Assembly (NCBI GenBank): GCA_037349315.1
Contig: JBAIAC010000626.1
Span: forward strand, 26,049-90,048
DNA length: 64,000 nucleotides
DNA from: Chelydra serpentina
Taxonomy: Eukaryota; Chordata; Testudines; Chelydridae
Direction: 5' to 3'
Shown here piece by piece: positions 10,400-25,200 of the stretch. The notes under the pieces were generated by a model that did no database searches, was not told the origin of the DNA, and saw nothing but the letters and a program-made list of their open reading frames with translations. The translations under genes were made by a program, and so were the position numbers. Positions within the stretch are counted from its first letter, which is position 1. Each line of letters opens with the position of its first letter.

Positions 10400-13300
10400 C
10401 CCTCACCCTAACCCACACCCCTACCCCCACCCTCATCCTCAGCCCCACCTCCAACCCAACCTCACCCTCACCCTCACTCTAGCCCTCACCCTGACCCTCA
10501 CCCTCACTCCCACCCCCAACCTCACCCTCACCCTAACTCCCACCCTCACCCTCACCCCACCCCCACGCTCACCCTCACCCTCATCCTCACCCCAACCCCC
10601 ACTCCCACACCCAACCCCACCTTCAACCTCACCCTCACCCTAACCCCCACCCATATCCTCAGCCTGACCCTTTCCCTCACACCACACCCTCACACCCACC
10701 CCAACCCCACCCTCACTCTAACTCCCAACCCCACCCTCACCCACACCCTTACAGTCACCCTCACATGAACCCCCCACCCCCACGCTGAACCTCACCCTCA
10801 CCCTCACCCTAACCCCCAACCCCACCCTAATCCTCAGCCTCACCCTCACCACACCTGCACCCCTACCCTCATCCTCACCCCCACCCTCACTCTAACCCCC
10901 ACCCTCACGCTCACCCACACCCCACTACCACCACCACACTCACACTCACCCTCACCCCCACCCACACCCCCACTCCCACCCTCAACCTCAAACTAACCCT
11001 AGCCCTCGCCACACCCTCACCCTCACCCTCACCCCACCCCCACCCTCAACCCCACCCTCATCCTTACCCCAACCGCCACCCCCACGGGAACACTCACACA
11101 CAACCCCACCGTCACACTCACTCCAACCCCCACCCCCACTGCCACCCTCACCCCAACCCCCAGCCTTACCCCCACGCCCACCCTCACACTAACCCCAACC
11201 ACCACCCTCCCTCTCACCACCCACCCCCTCCCCATCCGGACCGTAACACTTACACTCACCCTAACCCACACCCCTACACTCACACTCACCCTAACCCACA
11301 CCCCTACCCCCACCCTCACCCTCACCCCCACCTCCAACCCAACCTCACCCTCACCCTCACTCTAGCCCTCACCCTGACCCTCACCCTCACTCCCACCCCC
11401 AACCTCACCCTCACCTTAACTCCCACCCTCACCCTCACCCCACCCCGACGCTCACCCTCACCCCAACCCCCACTCCCACACCCAACCCCACCTTCAACCT
11501 CACCCTCACCCTAACCCCCACCCATATCCTCAGCCTGACCCTTTCCCTCACACCACTCCCACCCACACCCTCACTCCCACCCCCACCCCCACCCTCACCC
11601 TAACCCCCAACCCCACCCTAATCCTCAGCCTCACCCTCACCACACCCGCACCCCTACCCTCATCCTCACCCCCACCCTCACTCTAACCCCCACCATCACC
11701 CCCACCCTCACCCTCACGCTAACTCCCAACCCCACACTCACCCTCACCCACACCCTTAACCTCGCCCTCACACGAACCCCCCACCCCCACCCACACACTG
11801 AACCTCAACCTCACCCTCACCCTAACCCTAACTGAAACCCTAAACATTCACCCTCACGCTCACCCTCACCCCACTACCACCACCACTCTCACTCTCACCC
11901 CAACCCCCACACTCACACTCACCCTCACCCCCACCCACCCCCACCCACCCCCACACCCTCCCTCACCCCCACCCCCACCCCCACTCCCACCCTCAACCTC
12001 AAACTAACCCTAGCCCTCGCCACACCCTCACCCTCACCCCACCCCCAACCTCAACCCCACCCTCATCCTTACCCCAACCGCCACCCCCACCGGAACCCTC
12101 ACACCCAACCCCACCGTCACACTCACTCCAACCCCCACCCCCACTGCCACCCTCACCCCAACCCCCAGCCTTACCCCCACGTCCACCCTCACACTAACCC
12201 CAACCACCACCCTCCCTCTCACCACCCACCCCCTCCCCATCCGGACCGTAACACTTACCCTCACCCTAACCCACACCCCCACACTCACACTCACCCTAAC
12301 CCACACCCCTACCCCCACCCTCACCCTCACCCCCACTCCCAGCCCAACCTCACCCTCACCCTCACTCTAGCCCTCACCGTGACCCTCACCCCAACCCTCA
12401 CCCCAACCCCCACTCCCAACCCCAACCCCACCTTCAACCTCACCCTCACCCTAACCCCCACGCATATCCTCAGCGTGACCCTTTCCCTCACGCCACTCCC
12501 ACCCCCAGCCTCACCCCCACCCCCGCCTCCACCCCCTCCCCCACCCCCACCCTCACCCCCACCCCAACCCCCACCCTAACCCTCACCCCTCCCCCAACCT
12601 CATCCTCACCCTCACCCCTACCTCCACGCCCACCCTCACCCTCTCCCTCACCATCATCCCCAACCACAACCTCACCCTCACTCTCAACCTAACTCCCACC
12701 CTCATCTCACCCTCACCCCCACCCTTACCCTAACCCTCACCCTCACCCCCACTCTCACTCTCCCCCTCACCTTCAACCCTGAGCCTCACCCTCACATTCA
12801 CCCACACCTGCACCCTCACCCTCACCCCCACCCCCACCCCCACCTCACCCTGACTTTCACCCTTACCCCACCTCCAGCCCCACCCTCACCCTAAATATCA
12901 ACCTCACCCCCACACTCACAGTCACCGTCACCCCCAACCACACCCTCACCACCATCCTAACCCTAACCCCCACCCTCACTCTCACACTCACTGTCACCCC
13001 CACCCTCACCCTCAGACTCACCCTCAACCTAACCCCCACCCCCACCCTCACCCTCACAATCACCACAACCCCCACCCCCACCCTCACTCCCACCCCCATA
13101 CTCACCCTCACTCCCACCCCCACCCTCATCCTTACCCCAACTGCCACCCCCACCAGAACCCTCACACCCAACCCCACCGTCACACACTCCAACCCCCACC
13201 CCAACGGCCACCCTCACGCCAACTTCCAGCCTTACCCCCACCCCCACCCTCACCCTAACCCCAACCACCACCCCCACCCTCCCTCTCACCACCCACGCCA

Positions 13301-15000
13301 TCCCCACCCAGACCGTAACACGTACCCTCACCCTAACCCACACCCCCACACTCACCCTAACCCTCACCCCTACCCCCACCCTAACCGCACCCACAGCCGC
13401 AGCCCAACGTCACCCTCACCATCACTCTAGCCCTCACCCTGACCCTCACCATCACTCCAACCCCTAACATCACCCTCACCCTAACCCCTACACTCACCCT
13501 CAACCTCACCCTCACCCCCACACCCACCCTCACCCTCACCCCAACCCGCACTCCCACCCCCAACCCCACCTTCAACCTCACACTCACCCTAACCCCCACA
13601 CATATCCTCAGCCTGACCCTTTCCCTCACGCCACTCCCACCCCACCCTCACCCTCACTCCCACGCGCACCCTCACCCTCACTCCCACACTCACCCTCATC
13701 CTTACCCCCACCACCACCCCCACCACCACCAGCCTCACCCTCACCCCCACCCTAAACCCTACCTTCACCCTCACCCTCACCCCTCCCCCAACCTCATCCT
13801 CACACTCACCCCTACCTCAACGCCCACCCACACCCTCTTCCTCACCCTCATCCCCAACCCCAACCTCACCCTCACCCTAACTCCCACCCTCACCTCACCC
13901 TCACCCTCACCCTCAGCCTCACCCTCACCCCCACACCTAACTGCACCCTCACCCTCTCCCACACACACACCCCTATCCGCACCCTCACCATCACCCACCC
14001 CCCCACCCCCATCCTCACCCTGACCTTCACCCTTACCCCACCTCCAGCCCCACCCTCACCCTAACTCTGACCCTAACCCCCAACCTCACCCTCACAGTCA
14101 CCCTCACCCCCACCCACACTCTCACCACCACCCTCACCCTAACCCCCACCCTCACCCTCACCGTCACCCCCACCCCCACCCTCACCTTCAACCCCAACCC
14201 CACCCTCACTCTCAACCTCACACCCACCCCTCAACCTCACCCTCACCCCTACCACGACCCTCACCCTAACCCCAACCCTCACCCTCACCACACCCTCAAA
14301 ACTACCCTCATCCTCACCCCCACCCTCACCCTCACTCTAACCCCCACCCTCACTCCCACCATCACCCTCACCCTAACTCCCAACCCCACCCTCACCCTCA
14401 CCGACAACCTTACCCTCGCCCTCAAACGAACACCCCCACCCCGACCCCAACGATGAACCTCACCCTCACCCTAACACCCCAACCCCACCCTAATCCTCAG
14501 CCTCACCACACCCGCACCCCTACCCTCATCCCCACCCTCACCCTCACCCTCACTCTAACCCCCACCCTCACTCCCACCCTCACCCTCACCCTAACTTCCA
14601 ACCCCACCCTCACCCTCACCCACACCCTTACCCTTGCCCTCACACGAAGCCCCCACCCACACGCTGAACATCAACCTCACCCTCACCCTCACCCTAACCC
14701 AAACCCTTCACATTCACCACCACTCTCACCCTCACCCCAACCCCCACACCCACCCTCACCCCTACCCTCATCCTTGCCCCAACCGCCACCCCCACCGGAA
14801 CCCTCACACCCAACCCCACCGTCACACTCATTCTTACCCCAACCCCCACCCCCACCGACACCCTCACCCCCACCCCCACCCTCACCCTCACCCCCACCCC
14901 AACCACCACATCACCCTCACCCTCACCCGTCCCCCAACCTCATCCTCACCCTCACCCCTACCCCCACGCCCACCCTCACCTTCTCCCTCACCCTCATCCC
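10400..15000. repeat. Higher-order repeat inside the hexamer satellite (left arm)
   Basis: A recognisable landmark, CATATCCTCAGC followed by TGACCCTTTCCCTCAC, recurs at 10652, 11523, 12463 and 13601, giving periods of 871, 940 and 1138 bp. A second landmark, CCACCGTCACAC, recurs near 11107, 12112, 13175 and 14816, and also near 31825. The hexamer satellite is therefore organised into units of about 0.9-1.1 kb and is not random drift of a simple repeat. Confidence 0.75.
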
Positions 15001-17154
15001 CAACCCCAACCTCACCCTCACCCTCACCCTAACGCCCACCCTCACTCTCACCTTCACACACACTTTCACCCTCACCCTAACCCCCACACTGACCCTCACC
15101 CTCACCCTAACCCCTACCCCCATCCTCACCCTCACCCCACTCCAACCCCCACCCTCACCCTCTCCCTCACACCAACCCCCACACTCGCTCACATCCCCAC
15201 ACCCACCCACACCCTTATCCTCACCCCACTCCCACCCACACCCTCACCCTCATCCTTACCCCAACCCCCACCGCCACCCTCACTCCAGCACCCACCCTCA
15301 CCATCAACCTCACTCCAACCCTCACCCTCATCCTTAGCACAACCCCCACCCCCACCGCCACACTCACCCCCACCCCCACCCTCACCCTAACCCCAACCCC
15401 CACCGTCACCCTCACCCTCCCCCCAAACCCAACGTCACCCTCATCCTCATCCCCACCCCCACCGTCACCCTCACCCACACTTTCACCCTCACCCTAATCC
15501 CCACCCCACCTCCACACTTAACCTCACCCTAACCAACACCCTCACACCCACCCTTACCCTCTCGCCCACCCCTACCCCCACCCTCACACTCAGCCTCACC
15601 CCAACCCCCAATCTCACCTTAACCTTAACCCAAAACATCACGCTCACCCTCATCCTAACCCTCAACCTCACCCCAACCCCCCACCCCCACGCTGACCCTC
15701 ACCGTCACCCTCACCCTCACCCTAACACTAACCCTAAACACTCACCCTCACCCACACCCTCACCCTCTCCCTCACCCGAACCCCCACATTCACCCTCATC
15801 CCCACCCCCACCCTCACCAGCAGCCCACACCCAACCCCACCCTCACACTTACCCTCATCCTTACCCCAACCCCCACCCCAACCCCCACACTCACCCGAAC
15901 CCGCACCCTCATCCTTACTCCTACCCCCACCCTCACCCTAACCCGAACCCCCAACCGCACCCTCCCGCTCACCACCCACCCCATCCCCACAATGACCGTA
16001 ACCCTTACTCTCACCCTAACCCACACCCCCACACTCACCCTCACCCTAAGCCCCAATCCAACCCCAACCCTCACCCTCACCCTAACCCTCACCCTATATC
16101 CCACTCCCAACTTCACCCTCACCCTACCCTCACCCTAACACCCACCCCAACCCTCACACTCACCCGCACATCCAATCCCACCCTCACACGCTCCCTCACC
16201 CCCACATGCACCCCCACATGCACCCCCACACTCACCCTCACCCTCCCCCCTCCCCCAAACTCATCTTCACCCTCACCCTCACCCCCACCCCCAGCCAAAT
16301 GTCACCCTCACCCTCACTCTAGCCGTCACCCTGACCCTCCCCCTCACACCCACACCCAACCTCACCCTCACCCGCACCCTCATCCTCACCCTCACCACTC
16401 CGCCAACCTCATTCTCACTCTCACCCGTACACACACGCCACCCTCTCCCTCTCCCTTACCCTCATCCCCAACATCACCCTCACACACACTTTCACCCTCA
16501 CCCTAACCCCCACTCCACCCCCACACTTACCCTCACCCTGACACTAACCCCCACCCCCACCCTTACCCTCTCCCCCACCCCCAACCCAATACTTCACCCT
16601 CAGCCTCAAACCGACACCAACTCTCACCCTAACCTTAACCCTAAACCTCACCCTCATGCTCACCGTCACCCTAACCCTCACCCTAAACCCCCACCCCCAC
16701 GCTGACCCTCACAGTCACCCACACTCTCACCCTACCAATAACCTTAAACACTCACCCTCACCCTCACCCTCACCCCACTCCCACCCCCACCCCACCCTCA
16801 CCCCCACCCTCACCCTCACCCTCACCCTCATCCTTACCCCAACCCCCACCACCACCCTCACCCTCATCCTTACCACAAACCACACCCCCACCGCCACCGT
16901 CACCCCCACCGCAACCCTCACCCCAAACCCCACCCTCACCCCCAGCCTCATCCTCACTCCCACCCCCACCCCCACCCTCAGCCTAACCCTCAATCTCACC
17001 CTAACCCTCACCCTGTCTACCACCCCGAACCTCACCCTCACCCTACCGTCACCCTAACCCTCACCCCCACGCTCACCCTCACACTCACCCGCACATCCAA
17101 CCCCACCCTCACCCTAACCCTAACCCTAAACACTCATCCGCACCCTCACCCACA

Positions 17155-18664
17155 CCCTCACCCTCACACCACCCCCACCCCAACCCTCACCCTCACCCTC
17201 ATCCTTAACCCAACCCCCACCGCCACCCTCACCGCAACACCCACCCACAACCTCACCCTCACCCCCACCCCCACCCTCACCCTCACTCCCACCGCAACCC
17301 CCACCGTCATCCTAACCGCAATCCCCACCCCCACCCTCCCGCTCACAACCCACCCCACCCCCACCCCGACCGTAACTCCTACCCTCACCCTAACCCACAC
17401 CCCCACACTCACCCTAACTCCCAACCCCACCCCCACCCTCACCCTAACCCTCATCCTAACTCCCACACCCAAACTCACCCTCACCCTACCCTCACCCTAA
17501 CCCCCACCCTCGACCTCACACTCACCCTGCACATCCAACACCACCCTCACCCGCACCCTCACTCCCACTCCCACCCCCCATGCCCACCCTCACCCTCACC
17601 CTCACCCTTAACCCCACCCTCACACCGTCCCCCTCACCCCCACCAGGACCCTAACTCTCACACTCACCCTAACCCACACCCCCACCCTCACCCTAACCCT
17701 CACACTCACCCCTACCCCAACCTCATCTTCACTCTCACCCCCAACCCCACCTCACCCTCATCCCCACCCCCAACCTCACCCTCACCCTCACCATTACCCA
17801 GAACCTCACCCTCAGCCTCACTTTCACCCTCACCCTAACCCCAACCCCACGTCCACACTTACCCTAACCCTAACTCCCATCCCCACCCCCACCCTTACCC
17901 TCTCCCCCACCCCGTCCCCCACCCTCAACCTCAACCTCACCACACCCCACTCTCACCCTAACCTTAACCCTAAACCTCACCCTCACTGCAACCCCCACCC
18001 TCAACTTCACCCCACACCACCACCCCCAACCTCACCCTCACCCTAACCCGCACCCCCAGCCCCACCACCACCACCACCGCATCCCCACCCATAATCCAAA
18101 CCCCATCCCCACCCCTCCGCCACCCTCGCCCCCAACCCCACCCTCAACCTCACTCCCACCAACACCCTCACCGTCACCCCCAGCCTCACCCTCACCCCAA
18201 CCCCCATCCCAACCTGACCATAACCCTCACACTCACCCGCACCCTCACCCTCACTTTCACCCTCACCCTAACCCCCACCCCAACCCCACACTTACCGTGA
18301 CCCTCACCCTAACCCTAACCTACACCACCACCCCAACCTTACCCTCTCCCCCACCCACTCCCACCCTCACCCTCATCCTCACCCACACCCCCACTCTCAC
18401 CCTAACTTTAACCCTAAACCTCACCCTCACCCCAGCCCCCAACCCCCCATCACCACCATCCCCACTCCCACCTCCACCCTCACCCCCATGCCCAACCTCA
18501 CGCTCACCCCAACCCCAACCCCAACCCCCAACCTAATCCTAACCCACACCCCACCCTCACCCTCACCCCAACCCCCAACCTCACCCTCACCTTCTCCCTA
18601 CCACCCACCGCCACACCCAACCTCACCCTCACCCTCACCCCAACCCACACTCCCAGCCCCACCT

Positions 18665-18698
<34 letters not shown>

Positions 18699-20890
18699 GC
18701 TAACCACCACCCATACCGTCACCCTCACCCCAACCCCATCCCCACGCCCACCCTCACCCTCACCCTAACCCTCCCCTAACTCCCACCCCCAACCTCACCC
18801 TCACACTACCCTCACCCTCACCCTATCCCAACCTCATCTTCACCCTCACCCCCAACCCCACCACCACCTTCACACTCACGATCACCCTCATCCCCACCCC
18901 CAACCTCACCCTCACCCTAACCCCCACCCCCACATTTACCCTCACCCTAACCGTAAGCCACACCCCCACACCCACCCTTACCCTCTCCCCCACACCTTCC
19001 CCCACCCTCAACCTCACCCACACTCTCACCCTCACACCACCCCCACCCCAACCCTCACCCTCACCCTCATCCTTAACCCAACCCCCACCGCCACCCTCAC
19101 CGCAACACCCACCCACAACCTCACCCTCACCCCCACCCCCACCCTCACCCTCACTCCCACCGCAACCCCCACCGTCATCCTAACCGCAATCCCCACCCCC
19201 ACCCTCCCGCTCACAACCCACCCCACCCCCACCCCGACCGTAACTCCTACCCTCACCCTAACCCACACCCCCACACTCACCCTAACTCCCAACCCCACCC
19301 CCACCCTCACCCTAACCCTCATCCTAACTCCCACACCCAAACTCACCCTCACCCTACCCTCACCCTAACCCCCACCCTCGACCTCACACTCACCCTGCAC
19401 ATCCAACACCACCCTCACCCGCACCCTCACTCCCACTCCCACCCCCCATGCCCACCCTCACCCTCACCCTCACCCTTAACCCCACCCTCACACCGTCCCC
19501 CTCACCCCCACCAGGACCCTAACTCTCACACTCACCCTAACCCACACCCCCACCCTCACCCTAACCCTCACACTCACCCCTACCCCAACCTCATCTTCAC
19601 TCTCACCCCCAACCCCACCTCACCCTCATCCCCACCCCCAACCTCACCCTCACCCTCACCATTACCCAGAACCTCACCCTCAGCCTCACTTTCACCCTCA
19701 CCCTAACCCCAACCCCACGTCCACACTTACCCTAACCCTAACTCCCATCCCCACCCCCACCCTTACCCTCTCCCCCACCCCGTCCCCCACCCTCAACCTC
19801 AACCTCACCACACCCCACTCTCACCCTAACCTTAACCCTAAACCTCACCCTCACTGCAACCCCCACCCTCAACTTCACCCCACACCACCACCCCCAACCT
19901 CACCCTCACCCTAACCCGCACCCCCAGCCCCACCACCACCACCACCGCATCCCCACCCATAATCCAAACCCCATCCCCACCCCTCCGCCACCCTCGCCCC
20001 CAACCCTACCCTCAACCTCACTCCCACCAACACCCTCACCGTCACCCCCAGCCTCACCCTCACCCCAACCCCCATCCCAACCTGACCATAACCCTCACAC
20101 TCACCCGCACCCTCACCCTCACTTTCACCCTCACCCTAACCCCCACCCCAACCCCACACTTACCGTGACCCTCACCCTAACCCTAACCTACACCACCACC
20201 CCAACCTTACCCTCTCCCCCACCCACTCCCACCCTCACCCTCATCCTCACCCACACCCCCACTCTCACCCTAACTTTAACCCTAAACCTCACCCTCACCC
20301 CAGCCCCCAACCCCCCATCACCACCATCCCCACTCCCACCTCCACCCTCACCCCCATGCCCAACCTCACGCTCACCCCAACCCCAACCCCAACCCCCAAC
20401 CTAATCCTAACCCACACCCCACCCTCACCCTCACCCCAACCCCCAACCTCACCCTCACCTTCTCCCTACCACCCACTGCCACACCCAACCTCACCCTCAC
20501 CCTCACCCCAACCCACACTCCCAGCCCCACCTTCACCTTCACCCTCACCCTCACCCTCACGCTAACCACCACCCATACCGTCACCCTCACCCCAACCCCA
20601 TCCCCACGCCCACCCTCACCCTCACCCTAACCCTCCCCTAACTCCCACCCCCAACCTCACCCTCACACTACCCTCACCCTCACCCTATCCCAACCTCATC
20701 TTCACCCTCACCCCCAACCCCACCACCACCTTCACACTCACGATCACCCTCATCCCCACCCCCAACCTCACCCTCACCCTAACCCCCACCCCCACATTTA
20801 CCCTCACACTAACCGTAAGCCACACCCCCACACCCACCCTTACCCTCTCCCCCACACCTTCCCCCACCCTCAACCTCACCCACACTCTCA
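17155..20890. repeat. Tandem duplication, two units of 1868 bp
   Basis: Sequence from about 17155 to 19022 is repeated at 19023 to 20890 with a constant offset of 1868 bp. The copies differ at only a handful of places: for example, ACCGCC against ACTGCC near 18607 and 20475, and one 6-bp CCCTCA unit near 18680. The right arm of the large inverted repeat has only one unit. Confidence 0.88.
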
Positions 20891-21450
20891 CCCTAACCTT
20901 AACCCTAAACTTCACCCTCATGCCCACCCTCACCACAACACCTACCCCTATTTTCACCTTCACCATCACCCCTCACCCCCACCCCTTCACCAACCTCACC
21001 CTCACCCTAACCCGCACCCCCACCTTCACCCTCACCCTCTGCCTCACCCCCACCCCCACCCCCAACTTCTCCCTCACCCTAACCCCCACCCCCACCCTCT
21101 CCCTATCCCCCATCCCCACCCCCACCCACACCCTTACCCCAACGCCCACCCCCATGCAACCCAACCCTGACCCACACCCCACCCTCACCCTCACCCTAAC
21201 CCCGACCCCCACCCCCACCCTCACCCTCACGCTACCCCCCACCGCCACTCCCAACCTCACCCTCACCTCAACCCCCACCCCCATCCCCAACCCCACCTTC
21301 ACCCAAACCTTAACCCCCACCCAACCCTCACCCTCACCCTAACCCCAACTCTCACCCCCACCCTCACCCTCACCCTAACTCCCATTACACCCACCCCCAC
21401 CCCCACCCTTAACCTCAAAATTACCCTAACCCTCGCCCCACGCTCACCCT

Positions 21451-22288
21451 CAGTGAACAGGATTTCAATTCGCATTTTAAGTATTTATGACAAACAGATC
21501 TGTACAAAAAGCCCCTCAATGCGTCGTTATGACTTTTGACAAATGATTCCAGGAGAAATCTGGCAGCAGCAGTGAACAGGATTGAAGAGTTCTTTGTGAG
21601 GTATTCTCACGAACGGATATGTACCAAAAGCCCACCAGTTCATCATAAAGGCTTGTGGAGGAGGATTCCCTGAGCAATTTGGCATTGGAGTGCAAAGGCT
21701 TGAAACGCTAATTGTATGGAATTTTTACTAATCCATCACTGTTGAAAGCCCAGCAGTGCAGCATAATGGCTTTTGGAATAGGATTACAGGTGATAATTGG
21801 CTGTAGCAGTGAACTGTATTGAAATGTTCATTGTGAGGAATTTTCTTGAACCAATGTGTACAAGGAGAGCAGCAGCTTAGCTATCTGGCGATTGAAAGAG
21901 GATTCCTGGAGTAATTTGTAACTTGCAGTGAACAGGTTTGAACTGATCGTAGTAAGGTATTCTCACGAACCGATCTGTTCCAATATCGTAGCAGAACATT
22001 TAAAAAGCTTATGGAGGAGGATTCCTGGAGAGATTTGGCAGTAGCCGTGAGCAGGATTGAATTGTTTATTGTGAGGTAGTCTCACGAACGGATAAGTACT
22101 AAAAGCCCAGCAGTTCATCATAATGGCTTGTGGAGGAGAATTCCCTGAGCAATTTGGCATTGGACTGGATAGGATTGAAATGCTAATTGTAAGGAATTTT
22201 TACTAATCCATCACTGTCGAAAGCCCAGCATTGCAGCATAATGGCTTTTGGAATAGAATTTGAGCTGAAATTTGGCTGTAGCAGTGAA
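21451..22288. repeat. 118-bp satellite island, seven monomers (left)
   Basis: AT-richer sequence embedded in C-rich hexamer DNA. The repeated landmark CTCACGAAC lies at 21606, 21962 and 22081, giving spacings of 3x118.7 and 119 bp. The island starts with CAGTGAACAGG and ends with GCAGTGAAC, so both edges are at the same monomer position, and its length fits seven whole monomers plus that short overlap. A mirrored copy is at 43801-44637. No coding function. Confidence 0.85.
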
Positions 22289-25200
22289 CCTCAACCTCAC
22301 CCTCAACCTCACCCCCACCCCCAACCGCACCCTCACCCTCACACTCACCGCCACCGCCAACCTCACCCTCACACTTACCCCCAACCCCACCCTAATCAAC
22401 AACCTCACCCTCATCCTCATCACACGCACACCCCCACCCGCACCCTCACCCTCACCCCCACCCTCACTCCCAGCCACACCCCAAAACCCACCCCAAACCC
22501 CATTCCCTCACCCTCACTTTCAACCTCACCCCCACCTTCATCCTCAACCCCAACCCCACCTCACCCACAACCTCACCCTCAACCTCACCCCAAACCTACC
22601 CACACTCTCATCCTCAACCTCACACTCACCCTCACCCTAATGCCCACTCGCACCCCCACCCTCACCCCCACCGCCAGCCTCACCCTCAACACAACCCCCA
22701 TCCCATCCTCACCCTCACACTCACCCTAACCCCCAGCCCCACACTCAACCCAACCCTCACTCTCACGTTCACAGCCACCTTCACCCCAACCCCACCCTCA
22801 CCCTCACCCAACACCCTACCGCCACCCCCACCCTAACCCTCACCCTCACCTTTCCCTAACCCCCAACATCAAGCTCAACATCGCCCTCACCTTTACGCCT
22901 AGCACCACACCCACCCTCACCTCCACCCCCACCATCACCCCCACCCCCACACTCACACTGATCCTCACCCTTACCCCCACCCCCACCCGCATCCTCACCC
23001 TCACTCTCACACTAACCCCCACACCCACCCAAAATTCACCCTCACCCCCACCTTCACCCTCAACCCACCGACACCCCCACCCGCACCGCCACCCCACACT
23101 CATCCTCACCCTCACTCCCATCCCCACCCTCAAACTCACCCTCACGCCCAATCGCACCCTCATCCTAACCCTCACCCACACCCCCATCCTCACCCTCACC
23201 ACCAACCCCACCCCCATCCCCACGCCCATGCTCACCCTCACCACCACGCCCACCCACATCCCCCAAAAAAGCCTCACCCTCAACCTCACCCCCACCCCCA
23301 CCCTCAACCTAGCCCCTACCCCCACCCTCACCCCACCCCCACCCTCACCCTCACAGTCACCCCACCCGCACCCTCACCCTCACCCTCATCCTCACCCGCA
23401 CCCGCACCTCCACTCTCACCCTCACCATCGCCCTCCCCCTCATGCCCACCTCCACCCCACCGTCACCCTCACCCCTACCCCCACCCTCACCCTCACCCCC
23501 ACCCTCACCCTAACTCACACCCTAAACCTCAGCCTCAACACCAACCCCACCCCCAATCTCACCCTTTCCCCCACACTCACCGTCACACTCACCTTCAAAC
23601 CCACCCTCACCCTCACTCGCACCCTCACCCCCACCCCCACCCTCACCTTCACCCAAACCCTCACCCTCAGCCGAACCCCCAACCCCACCCGGACCCTCAC
23701 TCTCTCACTCTACCTCAGCCTCACCCTAAACCCCACCCACACCCTCACCCACACCCTCACTCTCATCCTCACCCCCACACTACCCCCTCCCTCAACCTCA
23801 CACTCACCCCCACCTCCACACTCATCCTCACCCTTAGCCCCACCCCCACCCCCACCCCCACCCTCACCCTCACCCCTACCCCTACCCCCACCCTCACCCT
23901 CACCTTCAGCCTTACCCCCACCCCCAGCTCCACCCTCAGCCACTACCTCACTCCCACCCCCACCCCAACCCTCACCTCATCCTCACCTTCACCATCACCC
24001 CCACCACCCCACCCCCTCACTCATAGTCAACCCTCCACCACCCGACCCTCAACCTCACCCACACCCAACCCCACCCTCACCCCCACCCTCACTCTCAGCC
24101 TCATTCCCAACCCTAACCCCAATCTCACCCTCACCCTCATCCTAAACCCCATCCTCACGATCACCCTCACCCTCACCCTCACCCCCACCACCACCTACAT
24201 CCTCTCCCTCACTGTCACCCCAACCCCCACCCTCACCCCCATTGCCACCCTCACCCTAAGTCTCACCCTCACCCTCACCCCCAATCTCACCCTCACCCTC
24301 ACAGTCACGCCCAGCCCCAGCCCCCCACCCTCTCCCCCACCCCCACCCTTGCCTTCACCCTCACCCCACCCCACCCTCACCCTAACCCCCAAGCCCACCC
24401 TAACCCTCAGCCTCTCGCTAACACTCACCCTCACCCCCACACCCACACCCACACTCAACATGACCTTCACACTTACACACACCCCCACCCTCACCCTCAC
24501 CCGAACCCCACCCTCATTCTCACCCTAACCCTCAACAGGACCCCCACCCCCTTACTTATCCTCACCCTAAAGCCTACCCCCACCCCCACACTCACCCTCA
24601 CGCCCACCCGCACCCACACCCCAAACCCACCCTCACCCTCACCTTCAACCCCACCCCAACCCTCACCCTGACCTTCCCCCTTACCCCACACCTCCAGCCC
24701 CACCCTCAGCCTCACGCTCACTCTCACCCCCACCCCCACCCTCACCTCACCCTCACCCACCACACTCACCCCCACCCCCACTCTCACTCTCCCCCTCACC
24801 CTCTCCCTCAGCCTCATCCTCAAACTCACCCCGACCCCCACCTTCACCCTCACCCTCTCCCACACACACATCCCCACCCCCACCCCCACCCTGACCTTCA
24901 CCCTTACCCCACCTCCAGCCCCACACTCAGCCTCCCCTCACTCCCAGCCTCACCCCTACCCCCAGACTCACCCTCACCTCAACCTCAGCTTCACCCTCAC
25001 CCCCACCACCACACCCACACCCCCAGACTCTTCCTCAACCCACCCCCACCTGATACCCAACCCCACCCTCACCCTTAACTCAGACCACCACCCTCACCCG
25101 ACCTTCACCCTCAGCCTCACCCCCAACCACAACCCCAATCTCACCCTCACCCTCATCCTAAACCCTAACCTCACCCCCACCCCCACCCTCACACCCACTG

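Larger units (their letters stand above)
9300..21450. repeat. C-rich degenerate hexamer satellite, main left block
   Basis: It is composed of CCCTCA, CCCTAA, CCCCCA and CCCACC words on the + strand for 12 kb. It contains a higher-order repeat (10400-15000) and a 1.87-kb tandem duplication (17155-20890), described separately. Long frames without stops here encode only dipeptide-like strings and are a by-product of the six-base period. No gene or other inserted element is visible. Confidence 0.92.

Noticed and set aside
9357..13400. Many minus-strand frames of [11 protein letters not shown] type that resemble membrane or silk-like proteins
   Set aside because: They are the GTGAGG/GGTGGG readings of the satellite. 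No start context, splice pattern or conserved domain is visible.
21451..22288. CRISPR-like array (regular repeats)
   Set aside because: The whole 118-bp unit is repeated with gradual divergence; there are no short constant repeats with unique spacers, and the context is vertebrate.
23228..24145. 305-codon open frame in C-rich satellite (similar ones at 14453-15337 and 42005-42871)
   Set aside because: Same hexamer-period artefact; the mirrored copy does not keep the same protein.
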